Assembly (NCBI GenBank): GCA_964017045.1
Contig: OZ024796.1
Span: 20,979,510 to 21,043,509, forward strand
Direction: 5' to 3'
DNA: 64,000 nt
Source of the DNA: Omphiscola glabra
Taxonomy: Eukaryota; Mollusca; Gastropoda; Lymnaeidae
Below are positions 48,076-60,712 of the stretch, one piece after another. Position 1 is the stretch's first letter. Each line of letters begins with the position of its first letter. The notes beneath the pieces were generated by a model. The model made no database searches. It was not told where the DNA came from and was given only the letters and a program-made list of their open reading frames with translations. Made by a program: the position numbers and the translations under genes.

Positions 48076-49045
48076 AATCAATGAAAATAACTTTCAAATG
48101 TGTTCAACTACTGGATATTGACAGGCATCGAGCATTTAATCTGCAGTTATTACAGACATTAACTTATTATTTACATGTCGTCTAGAGGGGGAGAGAGGGA
48201 GGGGTGGAAGCTTGGATCGATCATAAACAGACTTGACAACACCATGACGTCATCAGTAATCCAACCCCACAAATCTTTTTTTTTTAATATAAAATTTATA
48301 TTATTTTGTGGGAATGCTTCTTATTGTTTTATTTAATCAACGTTTGAACTGGTATCCCCCCCCTCTCACGTTTTTCCCCTTTCTTTTACTCTCATCAATT
48401 TCTCGTCTCTCTCTACTTATCTTTCCCAAACAAGTTTTCCTGGCTACTTCAAATTATCTCATCGTCTCCCCTGCCAGAATCACTTTCCACAAACTTTATT
48501 TCCCATGGGGGTGGGGAATGGGCGGGGGGGGGGATGGACATCAGATGGCTTCGATCACGATGACCTTGAGAAGCACATTTTCAAAATACAAATATGCAGT
48601 TGGTGGCTAGAAGAAGAGTTAACATTTGTATTCAGTAAAAGTGTCAGGCAGAATGTCGAATGGCCCTGGATCCACAAGATCTTTCATACTGTTATTTTCA
48701 GCCGAACAATCTCAGAAAAAATCAAAAAAAAATATTTGAAAAATTTCTTCTCCTTAGTGTCAACGGACACCACATAGTTTGGGAAATCTACGAAACACAA
48801 AATATTAGCTACCGGTAAACTGTATCATTAGAATCGTGGAAAATCTCTGAATTATTTCATTTCTTTCTTTCTTCCATTCATGGACCACCAAAAGAATTCT
48901 TGAATCCAAATATATCAGTCCCTAACTTAGAACAAAAACCCAAAATGCAACAACACAAAATACAACACCCCGCCCTCCCCCCCCCCCCCCCCCCCCCCAG
49001 AAAATGAGCGGTTAAAGTACCAATCTCTCTATATTCCTTTGGTAA
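48076..49045. other. Unique spacer, no gene seen
   Basis: Contains poly-G near 48520 and a long poly-C at about 48978-48998. No supported gene. Confidence 0.4.
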
Positions 49046-49049
49046 TACT

Positions 49050-49250
49050 ATGTGTCAGAAACCTAAGGGCAGACGGCTCACCGGTCGCCCAAGGCTGAGA
49101 TGGATCGACCATGTAGAGAATGATTTACACCAGTGCTCGCGTGGATGCGGAAAGCCATGGATCGATCCGAATGGAAGGGTGTGGTGGAGCAGGCCAGGGC
49201 CCTACATGGCCTGTAGCGCCACTGATGATGTTGAACACTATGTGCGCATA
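49050..49250 (+). pseudogene. Non-LTR retrotransposon C-terminal tail (fragment)
   Basis: The plus frame reads RRLTGRPRLRWIDHVENDL and then a tail with WSRPGPYMACSATDDVE. The GRPRxRWxDxVExDL motif is characteristic of the C-terminus of many LINE-type endonuclease/reverse transcriptase proteins. Frame coherence fades after about residue 65. Everything upstream is missing, as expected for a 5'-truncated insertion. The start Met at 49050 is fortuitous. Confidence 0.75.
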
Positions 49251-49530
49251 TTTACGCCTTCCCTTACTTTGTATACATATTTGCGTCTTCCCTTTCTGTA
49301 TAAAGCATACCCACCTGCCTTTTGTTTATACACACGTACGCCTTCACTTACTTTGAACACACTTAAACCCTTCCTTACTTTGTACATACTTACGCTACAC
49401 TTAAATCTTCCATTACTTTGTACTTACCTGCGCCTTCCTTTTCGTTGTTTACACGTACACTTTCCCTTACGTTGTACACGCGTACACCTTCCCTTACGCT
49501 GTACACGCGTACGCCTTCTATTACACTCTA
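49251..49530. repeat. Degenerate CTTCCCTTACTTTGTACA repeats
   Basis: About ten irregular copies of a CTTCCCTTACTTTGTACAC motif followed by TTACGC-like bases, periods of roughly 22-34 bp. Confidence 0.75.
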
Positions 49531-50069
49531 CACAAAAAAAACACCTTACATTGTTGTTGTTGTCTTTCTTGTTCATTAACAGAATCCCTCTCAGCTTTCA
49601 TTAGCAATCTCACAATCAGAACAACGCTTTTATTATCTACGCGTTCATTGGATTTCTTAACAAGCCAATTAAACCATGTTTTTTGTTGTTTTTTTTAAAT
49701 CTTTCCTTTCTTATTATGTTGTCTTCATCATAGACCCCTGCTGCGCGTGCAATCCAAACGTGTGACAATGTTGTTCACTCGTTGATCTGTGACAGCATCG
49801 CCCTCAAAAGAGAAGCAGAGGTGTTCTGGTTTTATACACATCTCAAAAATGTTGGTTGATGGAATTACATAGACTCACCTTATTTTAAAAAAAAACAAAA
49901 AAAACAAAAACAATGGGCTTCCAGTTGATTTGAAGAGAACGACAATTTGCTTATGATTGTAGAAATGAATTTATAAATAGATTAACGTGCCACCCACTTC
50001 CCTTCCCTGTCGCCGTACTTGGTCACTTGTACTGTTTAACGAAAATGTAATATTTCGCGCCCATTTAAT
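49531..50069. other. Unique spacer, no gene seen
   Basis: AT-rich with poly-A near 49885. No supported gene. Confidence 0.4.
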
Positions 50070-50077
50070 AAAGTGTC

Positions 50078-50233
50078 CAGTGGCGTAGCCAGGGTTGGCG
50101 CCTTCCGGGGCGGGCCAAGCTTTTTGTCGCCCCTTTCCAAGGCGAAAATGCCGCCGTTGAATATAAAGAAAAAAGGAGCTCCCGGAGAGGACCACACTCT
50201 CCGCAACCCTCTCCAACCCCTTTTACGCCACTG
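50078..50233. mobile_element. MITE, family A member
   Basis: A 156-bp segment with ends CAGTGGCGTAGCCAGG and CCTTTTACGCCACTG. The flanks AAAGTGTC (50070-50077) and AAATTGTC (50234-50241) match at seven of eight bases. It shares GGGGCGGGCCAAG with the copy at 15955. Confidence 0.85.
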
Positions 50234-50241
50234 AAATTGTC

Positions 50242-51290
50242 TCATTAAAAATATATGTGCCATCAGATGTACTTTTGCAGTCATATGTTTGATTGTTTGA
50301 GCTAATTGTGGAAAAAAATGAAGACTTTTTTTTAAGAAGATTAAATAATTATTGATATTAATTTAGGTAGATTGATATTCAGATCCTTCGTCGGACGTAA
50401 CGACTAAAGGGGTCAGGATTAAAGATGTCAACAAGGAGGCGGTAACTCTAGATACTGGGAGGAAATTAACCGATGCTGGCCCATGACGTCTATTTTAAAT
50501 TGGATGAAAATCGTTTCTCTCCTTCTGGGACTTCCGGGGTCTGCTGTAGTTTTAAAAGCGTCAAAGAAAAGTGTAGGCATCTGAACACAGATTTTTGTTG
50601 TTCATTGAAGTCATTGTGTTGCTGGTATTAGACTGTTTTGTCTTGTTTAATTAATCTGAAAGATTTGGTCCCGCTTTTATTATTTTTTTAAATATATATT
50701 TCAATCGTTATGTTATAACACTAAATCAGTTGTTCTATCTTTGAAAATTATGGGATGGCGTATTTTCGTTTTAAGAGACAACCCGCCTGGTCAGGGTCCC
50801 TTCCTTTTTTTTTTATAGCGCTTTCTTTGTGGGCGCTGTTTGCACCATCAAATCTTGTTCATTGAAATAGTGGGGAATGGGTTAAAATGGATTGGGAGAC
50901 ACTGATTAAAGTTAACAGTTGACATCATAGTTGGCATTCATGTCACTTCGTGTATAGAAATGATAAATGCTGTAAACGTAATTATTGTAAAAAGCCATCG
51001 TCCCTTTCTTTAAACGAATATAGTGTAGCACTTCTCAAGAGTCCAAGACAATCGAACTAGTGCAGTTATCAAACGGCATAATGTAAATACTGAACAGATA
51101 TCAACAGAAATGACAATTTAAAAAATAATTCATGAGCAATCCAGCAATTTGGCAGCCACCAATAAATATTAATATTAGGAATATCACCAACAATAGAAAA
51201 ATATAGACAAATGATTTTCTGATTTGACAGATGTACGCTTGACGAGTTCTAGTCCTCGTCCACTCAACTCCCTTTACTCCCACACACCCC
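50242..51290. other. Unique spacer, no gene seen
   Basis: About 1 kb of AT-rich sequence without arrays or supported open frames; a poly-C run follows at about 51300-51314. Confidence 0.4.
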
Positions 51291-51354
51291 GTCTCTAACC
51301 CCCCCCCCCCCCCCACCCGTTACCGAAGCCGATTTTATGTGAACCAATGAGACG

Positions 51355-51625
51355 CCAAGCAGCGAAGAGCACACCATAACCGCCGCGTACTTGAACCCTT
51401 GCCCACACTTAAACCAATGAGCTCCCCACACAGAGCCAGGAGTACACCCAACATAGCGTGTACTTGAACCAATGTCCTCCCCACACAGTGCCAAAACACA
51501 CCCAACATAGCGTGTACTTGAACCAATGACCTCCCCATACAGTGCCAAAACACACCCAACATAGCGTGTACTTGAACCAATGATCTCCCCACACAGTGCC
51601 AAAACACACCCCACATAGCGTGTAA
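51355..51625. repeat. 54-bp minisatellite
   Basis: Four to five copies of a unit with GTGTACTTGAACCAATGACC, TCCCCACACAGTGCC and AAAACACACCCAACATAGC; the leftmost copy is divergent. Confidence 0.92.
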
Positions 51626-52358
51626 TCGGGAAGAAAATCAATGCTGGTTTCAGTGAGTTGCCCAACGGTCGATGACACAAAAATAACGGACAGCCCGCAA
51701 CCACCACTTCCCCCCCCCCCCCCCCCCCGACCTCCCTCATTCTCACGCACACAAGCACAAACTACCGTACGGCTAACTGAAAGGCTGCACGCAAGCGGCA
51801 ACGTCCCACCAAGAATAAAAGACCTACAATCTTGTTTGAAGACCAGGGCAGAACAATTATGAAAGATGTCCTTGTATGCTGGATGGCATTCTCGGAACAG
51901 TTCTGACATTTAGGTTCAGCAGACACTTCCGCCACCTTTCACCCTAGCCACCATCCTTACCCCGTTTAAAATCGCTAAACCATTGATGTGACTGGCGAGG
52001 GGGGCGGACGGGGGGTATTATACAGAGAAAGAACAACCAAAAAAAAGCGTAGAAGATTCAACAAGATGATTTTTTTTTTCCTTTCTTGATAATAAAGTGT
52101 GGCAGTTTAACAACTGGCTGAGAACCTTCTCCTCCACCCAGACCTCACACCACCCCGTGTTATTTGCACCCCACGTCACATCCCTTATCAAAGCGCCATT
52201 TATTTTATAAACTTTTGGGGTTCCTTGTTTTGTTTTTTACTTAACACAATCTTGGTAGCTGTGCATGGTAGAATATCATAAAGACACAAGTGTCCAGCGT
52301 TGAGATGTGGGCCTTTAAGCAAATTAGCTGTATTCAGACTTGAGTCCTTACGTCTTAA
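51626..52358. other. Unique spacer, no gene seen
   Basis: Includes a poly-C tract at about 51710-51728. No supported gene. Confidence 0.4.
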
Positions 52359-52438
52359 AAAACAAACACATGAAACAAATATCTGCTTGAAATATATATA
52401 TAAATATCAAGCAGATATTTCTTTCATGTTTTTGTTTT
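52359..52438. other. Long near-perfect hairpin
   Basis: Two 32-base arms (52359-52390 and 52407-52438) are reverse complements with two mismatches, separated by a 16-base AT-rich loop. The arm core is AATATCTGCTTGA. The size and loop resemble a small-RNA hairpin precursor, but they also fit the core of a fold-back MITE. No target duplication is obvious. Confidence 0.75.
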
Positions 52439-52900
52439 ATATATGTTTTCTGTTATATATATATAAACTCAGTGCCTGTAGTTGTGGGGTCAAAATTGTC
52501 CTGGCTCGATTCTTAGTCGCTAAAAATGTATTTCCTTGGCATTGAAGAGCATCAAGGGAAAAATGGAAATATGAAGTGTAATTTCAATTCAGCTACAGTT
52601 AGCAAAAAAAAACTTGGTGTTCATTTCTTCTATACACTCACCTCAAGTTGAGCAAATGTTTCAACTTTTCTTTCAACTTTGCTTCAAGTACTGTATCAAC
52701 TTCTGTTTCAACTTTGTTTTAAATTTTGTTTCATTCTTTGTTTGCAATCAATATGTATATCAATTTCAGTTCTTTTTTCTTTGTTGTTTTATTAGTTCCG
52801 TCCCTTTATCCGATATTTTTCTTGGCTACGTCTGCTTCGGCTCGTGCTGCAGGCATCAATTTCGGAATTCTGGAAGTCTTGTGTCCATTTCAACTCAAAC
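52439..52900. other. Unique spacer, no gene seen
   Basis: T-rich with short TTTCAACTTTG-type repeats (52660-52740). Confidence 0.4.
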
Positions 52901-52904
52901 TTTC

Positions 52905-54200
52905 CTACACACATCCCATTTCGGTCTAGACTCAGTCTTATATCAGTTTCAACGCACACTTTCTTACACACATCCCAGTTCGGTCTAGACTCAGTCTTAT
53001 ATCAGTTTCAACACACACTTTCTTACACACATCCCATTTCGGTCTACACTCAGTCTTATATCAGTTTCAACGCACACTTTCTTACACACATCCCAGTTCG
53101 GTCTAGACTCAGTCCTATATCAGTTTCAACACACACTTTCTTACACACATCCCATTTCGGTCTAGACTCAGTCTTATATCAGTTTCAACGCACACTTTCT
53201 TACACACATCCCAGTTCGGTCTAGACTCAGTCTTATATCAGTTTCAACGCACACTTTCTTACACACATACCAGTTCGGTCTAGACTCAGTCTTATATCAG
53301 TTTCAACACTCACTTTCTTACACACATCCCATTTCGGTCTACACTCAGTCTTATATCAGTTTCAACGCACACTTTCTTACACACATCCCAGTTCGGTCTA
53401 GACTCAGTCTTATATCAGTTTCAACTCACTTTCTTACACACATCCCATTTCGGTCTACACTCAGTCTTATATCAGTTTCAACGCACACTTTCTTACACAC
53501 ATCCCAGTTCGGTCTAGACTCAGTCTTATATCAGTTTCAACTCACTTTCTTACACACATCCCATTTCGGTCTACACTCAGTCTTATATCAGTTTCAACGC
53601 ACACTTTCTTACACACATCTCAGTTCGGTCTAGACTCAGTCTTATATCAGTTTCAACTCACTTTCTTACACACATCCCATTTCGGTCTAGACTCAGTCTT
53701 ATATCAGTTTCAACGCACACTTTCTTACACACATCCCAGTTCGGTCTAGACTCAATCTTATATCAGTTTCAACGCACACTTTCTTACACACATCCCAGTT
53801 CGGTCTAGACTCAGTCTTATATCAGTTTCAACTCACACTTTCTTACACACATCCCATTTCGGTCTACACTCAGTCTTATATCAGTTTCAACGCACACTTT
53901 CTTACACACATCTCAGTTCGGTCTAGACTCAGTCTTATATCAGTTTCAACGCACACTTTCTTACACACATACCAGTTCGGTCTAGACTCAGTCTTATATC
54001 AGTTTCAACGCACACTTTCTTACACACATCCCAGTTCGGTCTAGACTCAATCTTATATCAGTTTCAACACACACTTTCTTACACACATCCCAGTTCGGTC
54101 TAGACTCAATCTTATATCAGTTTCAACACACACTTTCTTACACACATCCCAGTTCGGTCTAGACTCAATCTTATATCAGTTTCAACACACACTTTCCTCC
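52905..54200. repeat. 59-bp minisatellite
   Basis: About 22 copies of a unit with CACTTTCTTACACACATCCC, AGTTCGGTCTAGACTCAGTC and TTATATCAGTTTCAACGCA. Alternating CATTTCGGTCTACAC and CAGTTCGGTCTAGAC forms give a partial two-unit higher-order pattern. Confidence 0.96.
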
Positions 54201-54645
54201 ATCCATCCCACGCACATTTTCACGCATGCGCACAGCTCACACAGCGCGCTCACCCATCCAGCATATTCTCTCAAGCATACATCATACCCGCAGTCCACAC
54301 ATCATGTGCATCCATACAGTATTGTCCCTCACACCCACACAACACACATACCACAGTTCCTCGAGTTCATCCTACTCATTTTATTTTACACCACGAATCT
54401 TCCCAGATTCGTTATTGAATTCCTTTTTTCCCCCTTTCCCTAACGCACTATCAAGATGTCACGGTTGTTCATATATGTAAGAGCCCGAGGCTCAAATCGA
54501 AAGTAAAGAGTAAAAATGACCCACTGAAGCTAATGAGTCGTGGGGAATGAACGAATCAAAGCGGTAGATTAGATGCTGGTCTGCTAAAGGTTAACGACGA
54601 TCGATTCTCGCTCAAAGAGGGCGCTGTGTGTCTTTGAAAAAAAAA
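54201..54645. other. Unique spacer, no gene seen
   Basis: CA-rich at the left (54200-54360), otherwise unique; no supported gene. Confidence 0.4.
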
Positions 54646-54649
54646 TTGT

Positions 54650-55135
54650 AAGACAGTGTTGAGTTGTGTCAGGGTTTCAAAAAAGGACAGGGCTGAGTTG
54701 TGTCATGGTACCAGAAAAGGACAGGGCTGAGTTGTTTCAGGGTATCAAAAAAGGACATGGCTGAGTTGTGTCAGGGTAACAAAAAAGGACAGGGCTAAGT
54801 TGTGTCAGGGTACCAAAAAAGGACAGGGCTGAGTTGTGTCAGGGTATCAAAAAAGGACAGGGCTGAGTTGTGTCAGGGTTTCAAAAAAGGACAGGGCTGA
54901 GTTGTGTCATGGTACCAGAAAAGGACAGGGCTGAGTTGTGTCAGGGTATCAAAAAAGGACAGGGCTGAGTTGTGTCAGGGTAACAAAAAAGGACAGGGCT
55001 GAGTTGTGTCAGGGTACCAAAAAGGGACAGGGCTGAGTTGTGTCAGGGTACCAGAAAAGGACAGGGTTGAGTTGTGTCAGCGTATCAAACAAAAGGACAG
55101 GGCTGAATTGTGTCAAGGTATCAAAGTGGGACAGT
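54650..55135. repeat. 34-bp minisatellite
   Basis: About 14 copies of a unit with GACAGGGCTGAGTTGTGTCA and GGGTATCAAAAAAG. A block of five to six units appears duplicated: the order of the TTTC, ACCAG, ATC and AAC variants repeats. Confidence 0.94.
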
Positions 55136-55440
55136 GTTGATTGTTGAATTCTGTATGTAAGCGAACGTCTTGAAAAACGTATCTTGTAGTTAGCTCCTAC
55201 TAGATTTAATGAGTATCACAAAGAATAATCTTGTGCTGAACGTATCCATTCTATCCTCATCCAACGGTGATACTTTCATAAATCAGCAACTGAATCCTTT
55301 CAATTCATTGGATACACCCCTTATGTCAATGTTGTATTTTCAACATACACTTGTTTTTAGACACCTTCTTTATTTAAAAGCAGTTAATGACAAAGTTAGA
55401 CACTTACATTTGTAACATAAATGTGTACATCGCTATAACC
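55136..55440. other. Unique spacer with unrecognised small frame
   Basis: The only non-repeat sequence between two large arrays. A 68-codon plus frame (55209-55415) shows no domain. Confidence 0.35.
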
Positions 55441-57380
55441 TGGACTTCCCAATGTTATACATTACCAATGTTATACACTACCAATGTTATACATGACCAA
55501 TGTTATACACTACCAATGTTATACACGACCAATGTTATACATGACCAATGTTATACATGACCAATGTTATACATGACCAATGTTATGCATGACCAATGTT
55601 ATACATGGCCAATGTTATACATGACCAATGTTATACACTACCAATGTTATTTCTATGACCAATGTTATACATGACCAATGTTATACACGACCAATGTTAT
55701 AAAGGACCAATGTTATACACTACCAATGTTATACATGACTTATGTTATACACGACCAATGTTATACACTACCAATGTTATACACGACCAATGTTATACAT
55801 GACCAATGTTATACATGACCAATGTTATACATGACCAATGTTATACATGACCAATGTTATACACGACCAATGTTATACATGACCAATGTTATACACTACC
55901 AATGTTATACATGACCAATGTTATACATGACCAATGTTATACATGACCAATGTTATGCATGACCAATGTTATACATGGCCAATGTTATACATGACCAATG
56001 TTATACACTACCAATGTTATTTCTATGACCAATGTTATACATGACCAATGTTATACACGACCAATGTTATAAAGGACCAATGTTATACACTACCAATGTT
56101 ATACATGACTTATGTTATACACGACCAATGTTATACACTACCAATGTTATACACGACCAATGTTATACATGACCAATGTTATACATGACCAATGTTATAC
56201 ATGACCAATGTTATACATGACCAATGTTATACATGACCAATGTTATACATGACCAATGTTATACATGGCCAATGTTATACATGACCAATGTTATACATGA
56301 CCAATGTTATACATGACCAATGTTATACATGACCAATGTTATACATGACCAATGTTATACATGACCAATGTTATACATGACCAATGTTATACATGACCAA
56401 TGTTATGCATGACCAATGTTATACATGGCCAATGTTATACATGACCAATGTTATACACTACCAATGTTATTTCTATGACCAATGTTATACATGACCAATG
56501 TTATACATGACCAATGTTATACACTACCAATGTTATACACGACCAATGTTATACATGACTTATGTTATACACGACCAATGTTATACACTACCAATGTTAT
56601 ACACGACCAATGTTATACATGACCAATGTTATACATGACCAATGTTATACATGACCAATGTTATACATGACCAATGTTATACACTACCAATGTTATTTCT
56701 ATGACCAATGTTATACATGACCAATGTTATACACGACCAATGTTATAAAGGACCAATGTTATACACTACCAATGTTATACATGACTTATGTTATACACGA
56801 CCAATGTTATACACTACCAATGTTATACACGACCAATGTTATACATGACCAATGTTATACATGACCAATGTTATACATGACCAATGTTATACATGACCAA
56901 TGTTATACATGACCAATGTTATACATGACCATGTTATACATGACCAATGTTATACATGGCCAATGTTATACATGACCAATGTTATACATGACCAATGTTA
57001 TACATGACCAATGTTATACATGACCAATGTTATACATGACCAATGTTATACATGACCAATGTTATACATGACCAATGTTATACATGACCAATGTTATACA
57101 TGACCAATGTTATACATGACCAATGTTATGCATGACCAATGTTATACATGGCCAATGTTATACATGACCAATGTTATACACTACCAATGTTATTTCTATG
57201 ACCAATGTTATACATGACCAATGTTATACATGACCAATGTTATACACTACCAATGTTATACACGACCAATTTTATACATGACTTATGTTATACACGACCA
57301 ATGTTATACACTACCAATGTTATACACGACCAATGTTATACATGACCAATGTTATACATGACCAATGTTATACATGACCA
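55440..57380. repeat. 16-bp satellite with higher-order blocks
   Basis: About 118 copies of GACCAATGTTATACAT, with CACTACCAATG, CACGACC, CATGGCC and ATAAAGGACC variants. A longer marker unit containing TTATTTCTATGACC recurs at about 55651, 56021, 56471, 56697 and 57194. The segments between the first two markers repeat the same variant order, showing duplication of about 370-bp blocks. Confidence 0.97.
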
Positions 57381-57599
57381 AACCAACTCTTCAAAAAACT
57401 CTCTTCTTTTTCTTTAATTTGTCAATGTTTTTTTTTTCCTTTGTTCAAGTAAATAAATATAGGTTATTGATTGATTAAACAGGGGCGATGATGGTAAAGA
57501 AATAACAGAACAAGGCGTGTAGCTAGAATGGTAAATAAAGGACATTAAGAGAGGAACGCTCCTCAGCACACAAGACAGATGTAAATACAAGAAATAGAA

Positions 57600-57875
57600 A
57601 CTAGAATCTGTCTTATTTTATCTTATTTATCTTATCTGTACTATCCTATATAACTTATTTTATCTTATTTTTCTTATCTTATCGTATATATCTTATGTAT
57701 CATACCGTATCTGTCTCATCGTATCGTATATATCTTTTTTTATACATCTTATCTCATCTTATCTTATAAATCTTATCTTATCGTATTTTATCTTATCATA
57801 TCTTATCTTATATATAGTATCTTTTCTTACATATTCTTTTCTTATATATCTTATCTTATCTATCTTATCTTTAGC
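57600..57875. repeat. TCTTAT-rich low-complexity tract
   Basis: Irregular repeats of TTATCTTATC and related ATATCTTATC pentamer-like units. Confidence 0.9.
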
Positions 57876-57917
57876 GCATGCACGTACCGTTGAAAGGCTT
57901 GAGGCATACCACTACAT

Positions 57918-58082
57918 CAAGCCGTAATTAAGAAAAACTTATGCGGGCCAAAAGAAAATAGGACAAGGGTGAAAGTTATTAAGAAAATAATAAGAATAAA
58001 GAAAATCTCGTTACTTGGCGTGCCGCATTGTGGGTGTTTGTGGATCGCATGCGGCCCGCGGGCCGTATTTTGTGCAGGCCTG
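57918..58082. mobile_element. hAT-type MITE, family B, reverse copy
   Basis: A 165-bp segment ending TTTTGTGCAGGCCTG with a degraded left end. It is the reverse complement of the copy at 45790 across GCGGCCCGCGGGCCG and GGGCCAAAAGAAAATAGG. The flanks CACTACAT (57910-57917) and CACTAGAT (58083-58090) match at seven of eight bases. One of the two GGCCCGC blocks of the other copy is missing, which explains the shorter length. Confidence 0.78.
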
Positions 58083-58090
58083 CACTAGAT

Positions 58091-58412
58091 AATTATTCTT
58101 AGCGTTTCGCGGATCTACTATGATGGAATCTTCATACTGGCAGATCAATCTTTCCAATGTTCTCAGAAGGTTTGTGAAGTTGAGGAAGAGTTTAGGCTCA
58201 AAACAGATATTAATCTGAAGCCAACGTTTTTGTTTTAGAACTCGTCACAAGAGTGTTTGCAAGGTTATGAAATGTATCAACATTGCATTCGGGAAGCTGT
58301 TAGACTCTCTTTTTCTGCATCTCCAAAATTATTTTGGTGGAACTTGATGTTTGATTTATAGTTTAACTATGCTCGGTGTGTGTGTGTGGGGGGTGGGGGT
58401 GGGGGTGAGGGG
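58091..58412. other. Unique spacer, no gene seen
   Basis: Ends in TG- and G-rich sequence (58376-58413). Confidence 0.4.
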
Positions 58413-58590
58413 GGTTAAACATACTCCGATTTTCAATTAAGGATTTTAAGAGTTCATGTGAAAGTTATTAAAGAAGAGATTGGAGAGGGGGGGGGGGGGG
58501 GGGGTGGGTTAAACATACTCCGATTTTTAATTAAGGATTTTGAGAGTTCATGTGAAAGTTATTAAAGAAGGGATTCGAGGGGGGAAATGG
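58413..58590. repeat. Two copies of a 94-bp unit
   Basis: Direct duplication of a unit with GGTTAAACATACTCCGATTT, AGTTCATGTGAAAGTTATTA and a poly-G spacer; few differences. Confidence 0.9.
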
Positions 58591-58944
58591 GTATATGTCA
58601 CCAAACCTTTACATCTATTAGAAGTGAATTTGTTATGATTGTCAAAGAATAAGAGTGGATTGTATGAAAAAAATCCAAGACCAGCAGACGTCAAATATAA
58701 ATACGCTGCTATTAAGGATTTAAATAGTGCAAAATTACTCAAAATTTACTTTAAGTGTGTCACCTTAGACACTTTTAACACGCGTGTCGAGGTTCACCAT
58801 CATGCCAAGTCTTCGAGAATTATTCAGGTAGGAAATAAACCATCGACTTCATCTTTTCTTTTTCAAATCATTTCGTCTCATTTGTTTGTCATCGCCGCTC
58901 GTCATCATTTTAAAGCTACCCCTCACATTTTGTTTTTGCAATGA
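58591..58944. other. Unique spacer, no gene seen
   Basis: A 101-codon plus frame (58639-58944) overlaps a shorter minus frame; neither has a recognised domain. Confidence 0.35.
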
Positions 58945-59140
58945 TTCCCCACATCCCCCCCGACCCCCATACCCCCACACACCCCCGACCCCCACACATC
59001 ACCCGACCCCCACACCCCGACCCCCACATCCCCACACCCCGACCCCCCACATCCCCCCACACCCCCGACCCCCACACCCCCCACATCCCCACCACACCCC
59101 GACCCACCCGACCCCCACACCCCCCACCCCCCGCAAACCC
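58945..59140. repeat. C-rich CACCCCCGACCCC repeats
   Basis: Irregular CACACCCCCGACCCC units. The minus strand is G-rich and could form G-quadruplexes. Confidence 0.9.
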
Positions 59141-59525
59141 AATTTTTTTTTTAATTGCCGTTCTTCATCCTGAATCAGGTAGGTCTTTGTGACCCCCATC
59201 GCGTCATTTGTCACACGTGACTTAAATCCCCTTAATTAAGATAACAAATCTGATTTTACCTTCTCTCTCATCTCCCACTTTAAAGCAAAGGAGCACACGT
59301 GCGGAAAAAAAAGGACGGTGTTGACAATTGTGTGAGTGCCCCAGGGCTGTATTTTAACTTTAATGGAACAATGATCATGATCAAGTATTTGAGGACACGT
59401 CCATTTCGCTAGTTAATTCATTTGTTCCAGCCCCCCCCCCCCCCAACTAGAGCTTCACGTTTAATACATCTGAGATGTAACGCCTGTGATGTGCTTTATA
59501 ACCGAATGAGAACCGCGTTTAAATA
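59141..59525. other. Unique spacer, no gene seen
   Basis: Poly-T and poly-C tracts at about 59147 and 59431; no supported gene. Confidence 0.4.
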
Positions 59526-59533
59526 CCTCCTTG

Positions 59534-59690
59534 CAGTGGCGTAGCTAGGTTCAGTGGAGCCCAGGGTGTGCCCAAGATATTTGCCGCCCCCATCCACGAA
59601 GATATCTCTGCAGATGGACGAAAATGCCGCCCCTCAATAACTAGAAAAAATGCCACCCAGGGTGCAATGCACCCCCATTGTACGCTACGG
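59534..59690. mobile_element. MITE, family A member (decayed right end)
   Basis: Starts CAGTGGCGTAGCTAGG and ends near TGTACGCTACGG, a partial inverted counterpart. Its interior has GCCGCCCC and AAAATGCCGCCCCTCAATAA, shared in style with other members. No convincing target duplication remains. Confidence 0.65.
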
Positions 59691-59934
59691 TTACCTTGCT
59701 ATTCTTACGACTCTTTTAATAGATCCACTAATCCCTTTGTCATCTTAAGATATCGCTGTGTCATCTTCAGACATCCTTTGTCATCCTAAAACATCGCTGA
59801 CTTAAAAAAATGTACTTTCGAGACTTTAAAATACAAAATTTAATATTTTCAAAATATTTGCTTTTTAAGTTTGCAATAGAATTCCTGCAGATTTAAAATT
59901 GGAAGATTCGGGAAAAAATAGTTAACACACGGGA

Positions 59935-60195
59935 GAGACAAGTTCTCCAACACATGGGAGAGACAAGTTCTCCAACACATGGGAGAGACAAGTTCTCCAA
60001 CACATGGGAGAGACAAGTTCTCCAACACATGGGAAAGACAAGTTCAACACATGTGAGAGACAAGTTCTCCAACACATGGGAAAGACAAGTTCAACACATG
60101 GGAGAGACAAGTTCTCCAACACATAGGAGAGACAAGTTCTCCAACACATGGGAGAGACAAGTTCTCCAACACATAGGAGAGACAAGTTCTCCGGA
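59935..60195. repeat. 25-bp minisatellite
   Basis: About ten copies of ACACATGGGAGAGACAAGTT plus CTCCA; some units lose the CTCCA. Confidence 0.95.
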
Positions 60196-60379
60196 AAATA
60201 TACGGACCAACGAAGGATAACTTTCGATGGAGGATAAGAACCAACCAGGAATTGTACAGTCCATATCAGGATATCACGCTAGTAGCAGAAACTTGTATAC
60301 GTTCAGGCTACGCCGGGGGTTGGGTGTGGGGGAGGGGGGGAGACACTTATATAGAAAGTCTAATGACAAGAGAGTAAAG

Positions 60380-60706
60380 AGATGTAGGTGATATACAGGA
60401 ATCAGAATACGGTTCCGCCAAGATTTCTCCTCAAACAGTTTTTAGGGTCGTTAGCAGATGGCCATACGAAATATTCCCAAACATTAGACTGCATGAAGGC
60501 ACTAACGATCGGTTATACTTTTTAAAAAGAAATCGCTATTCCTGCAATCTCCCATCTTGCATCAAAATTGAATCCTCAATAAAGCTTAACCTTCCATCTT
60601 TATGGCACAGCTGGGTGCGATGCTGAGACGGACTTTTAATCTAAAGGTAATGAGGAGGTTAGAAAAAAGTATGACAAACTGATTTTTCTGTCTAGACTTC
60701 ATGTAA
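60380..60706. repeat. 327-bp direct duplication, copy 1
   Basis: Nearly identical to 61604-61926, beginning AGATGTAGGTGAT and ending TCTAGACTTCA. Both contain CTTTATGGCACAGCTGGGTG and AGGAGGTTAGAAAAAAGTAT. It leads directly into the LINE tail at 60713, so it may be upstream sequence of the same retrotransposon. Confidence 0.92.
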
Positions 60707-60712
60707 CTCGAA

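Noticed and set aside
55440..57380. Short regular repeats as a possible iteron-type origin
   Set aside because: Over one hundred units with higher-order blocks fit an expanding satellite; no replication gene or bacterial context.
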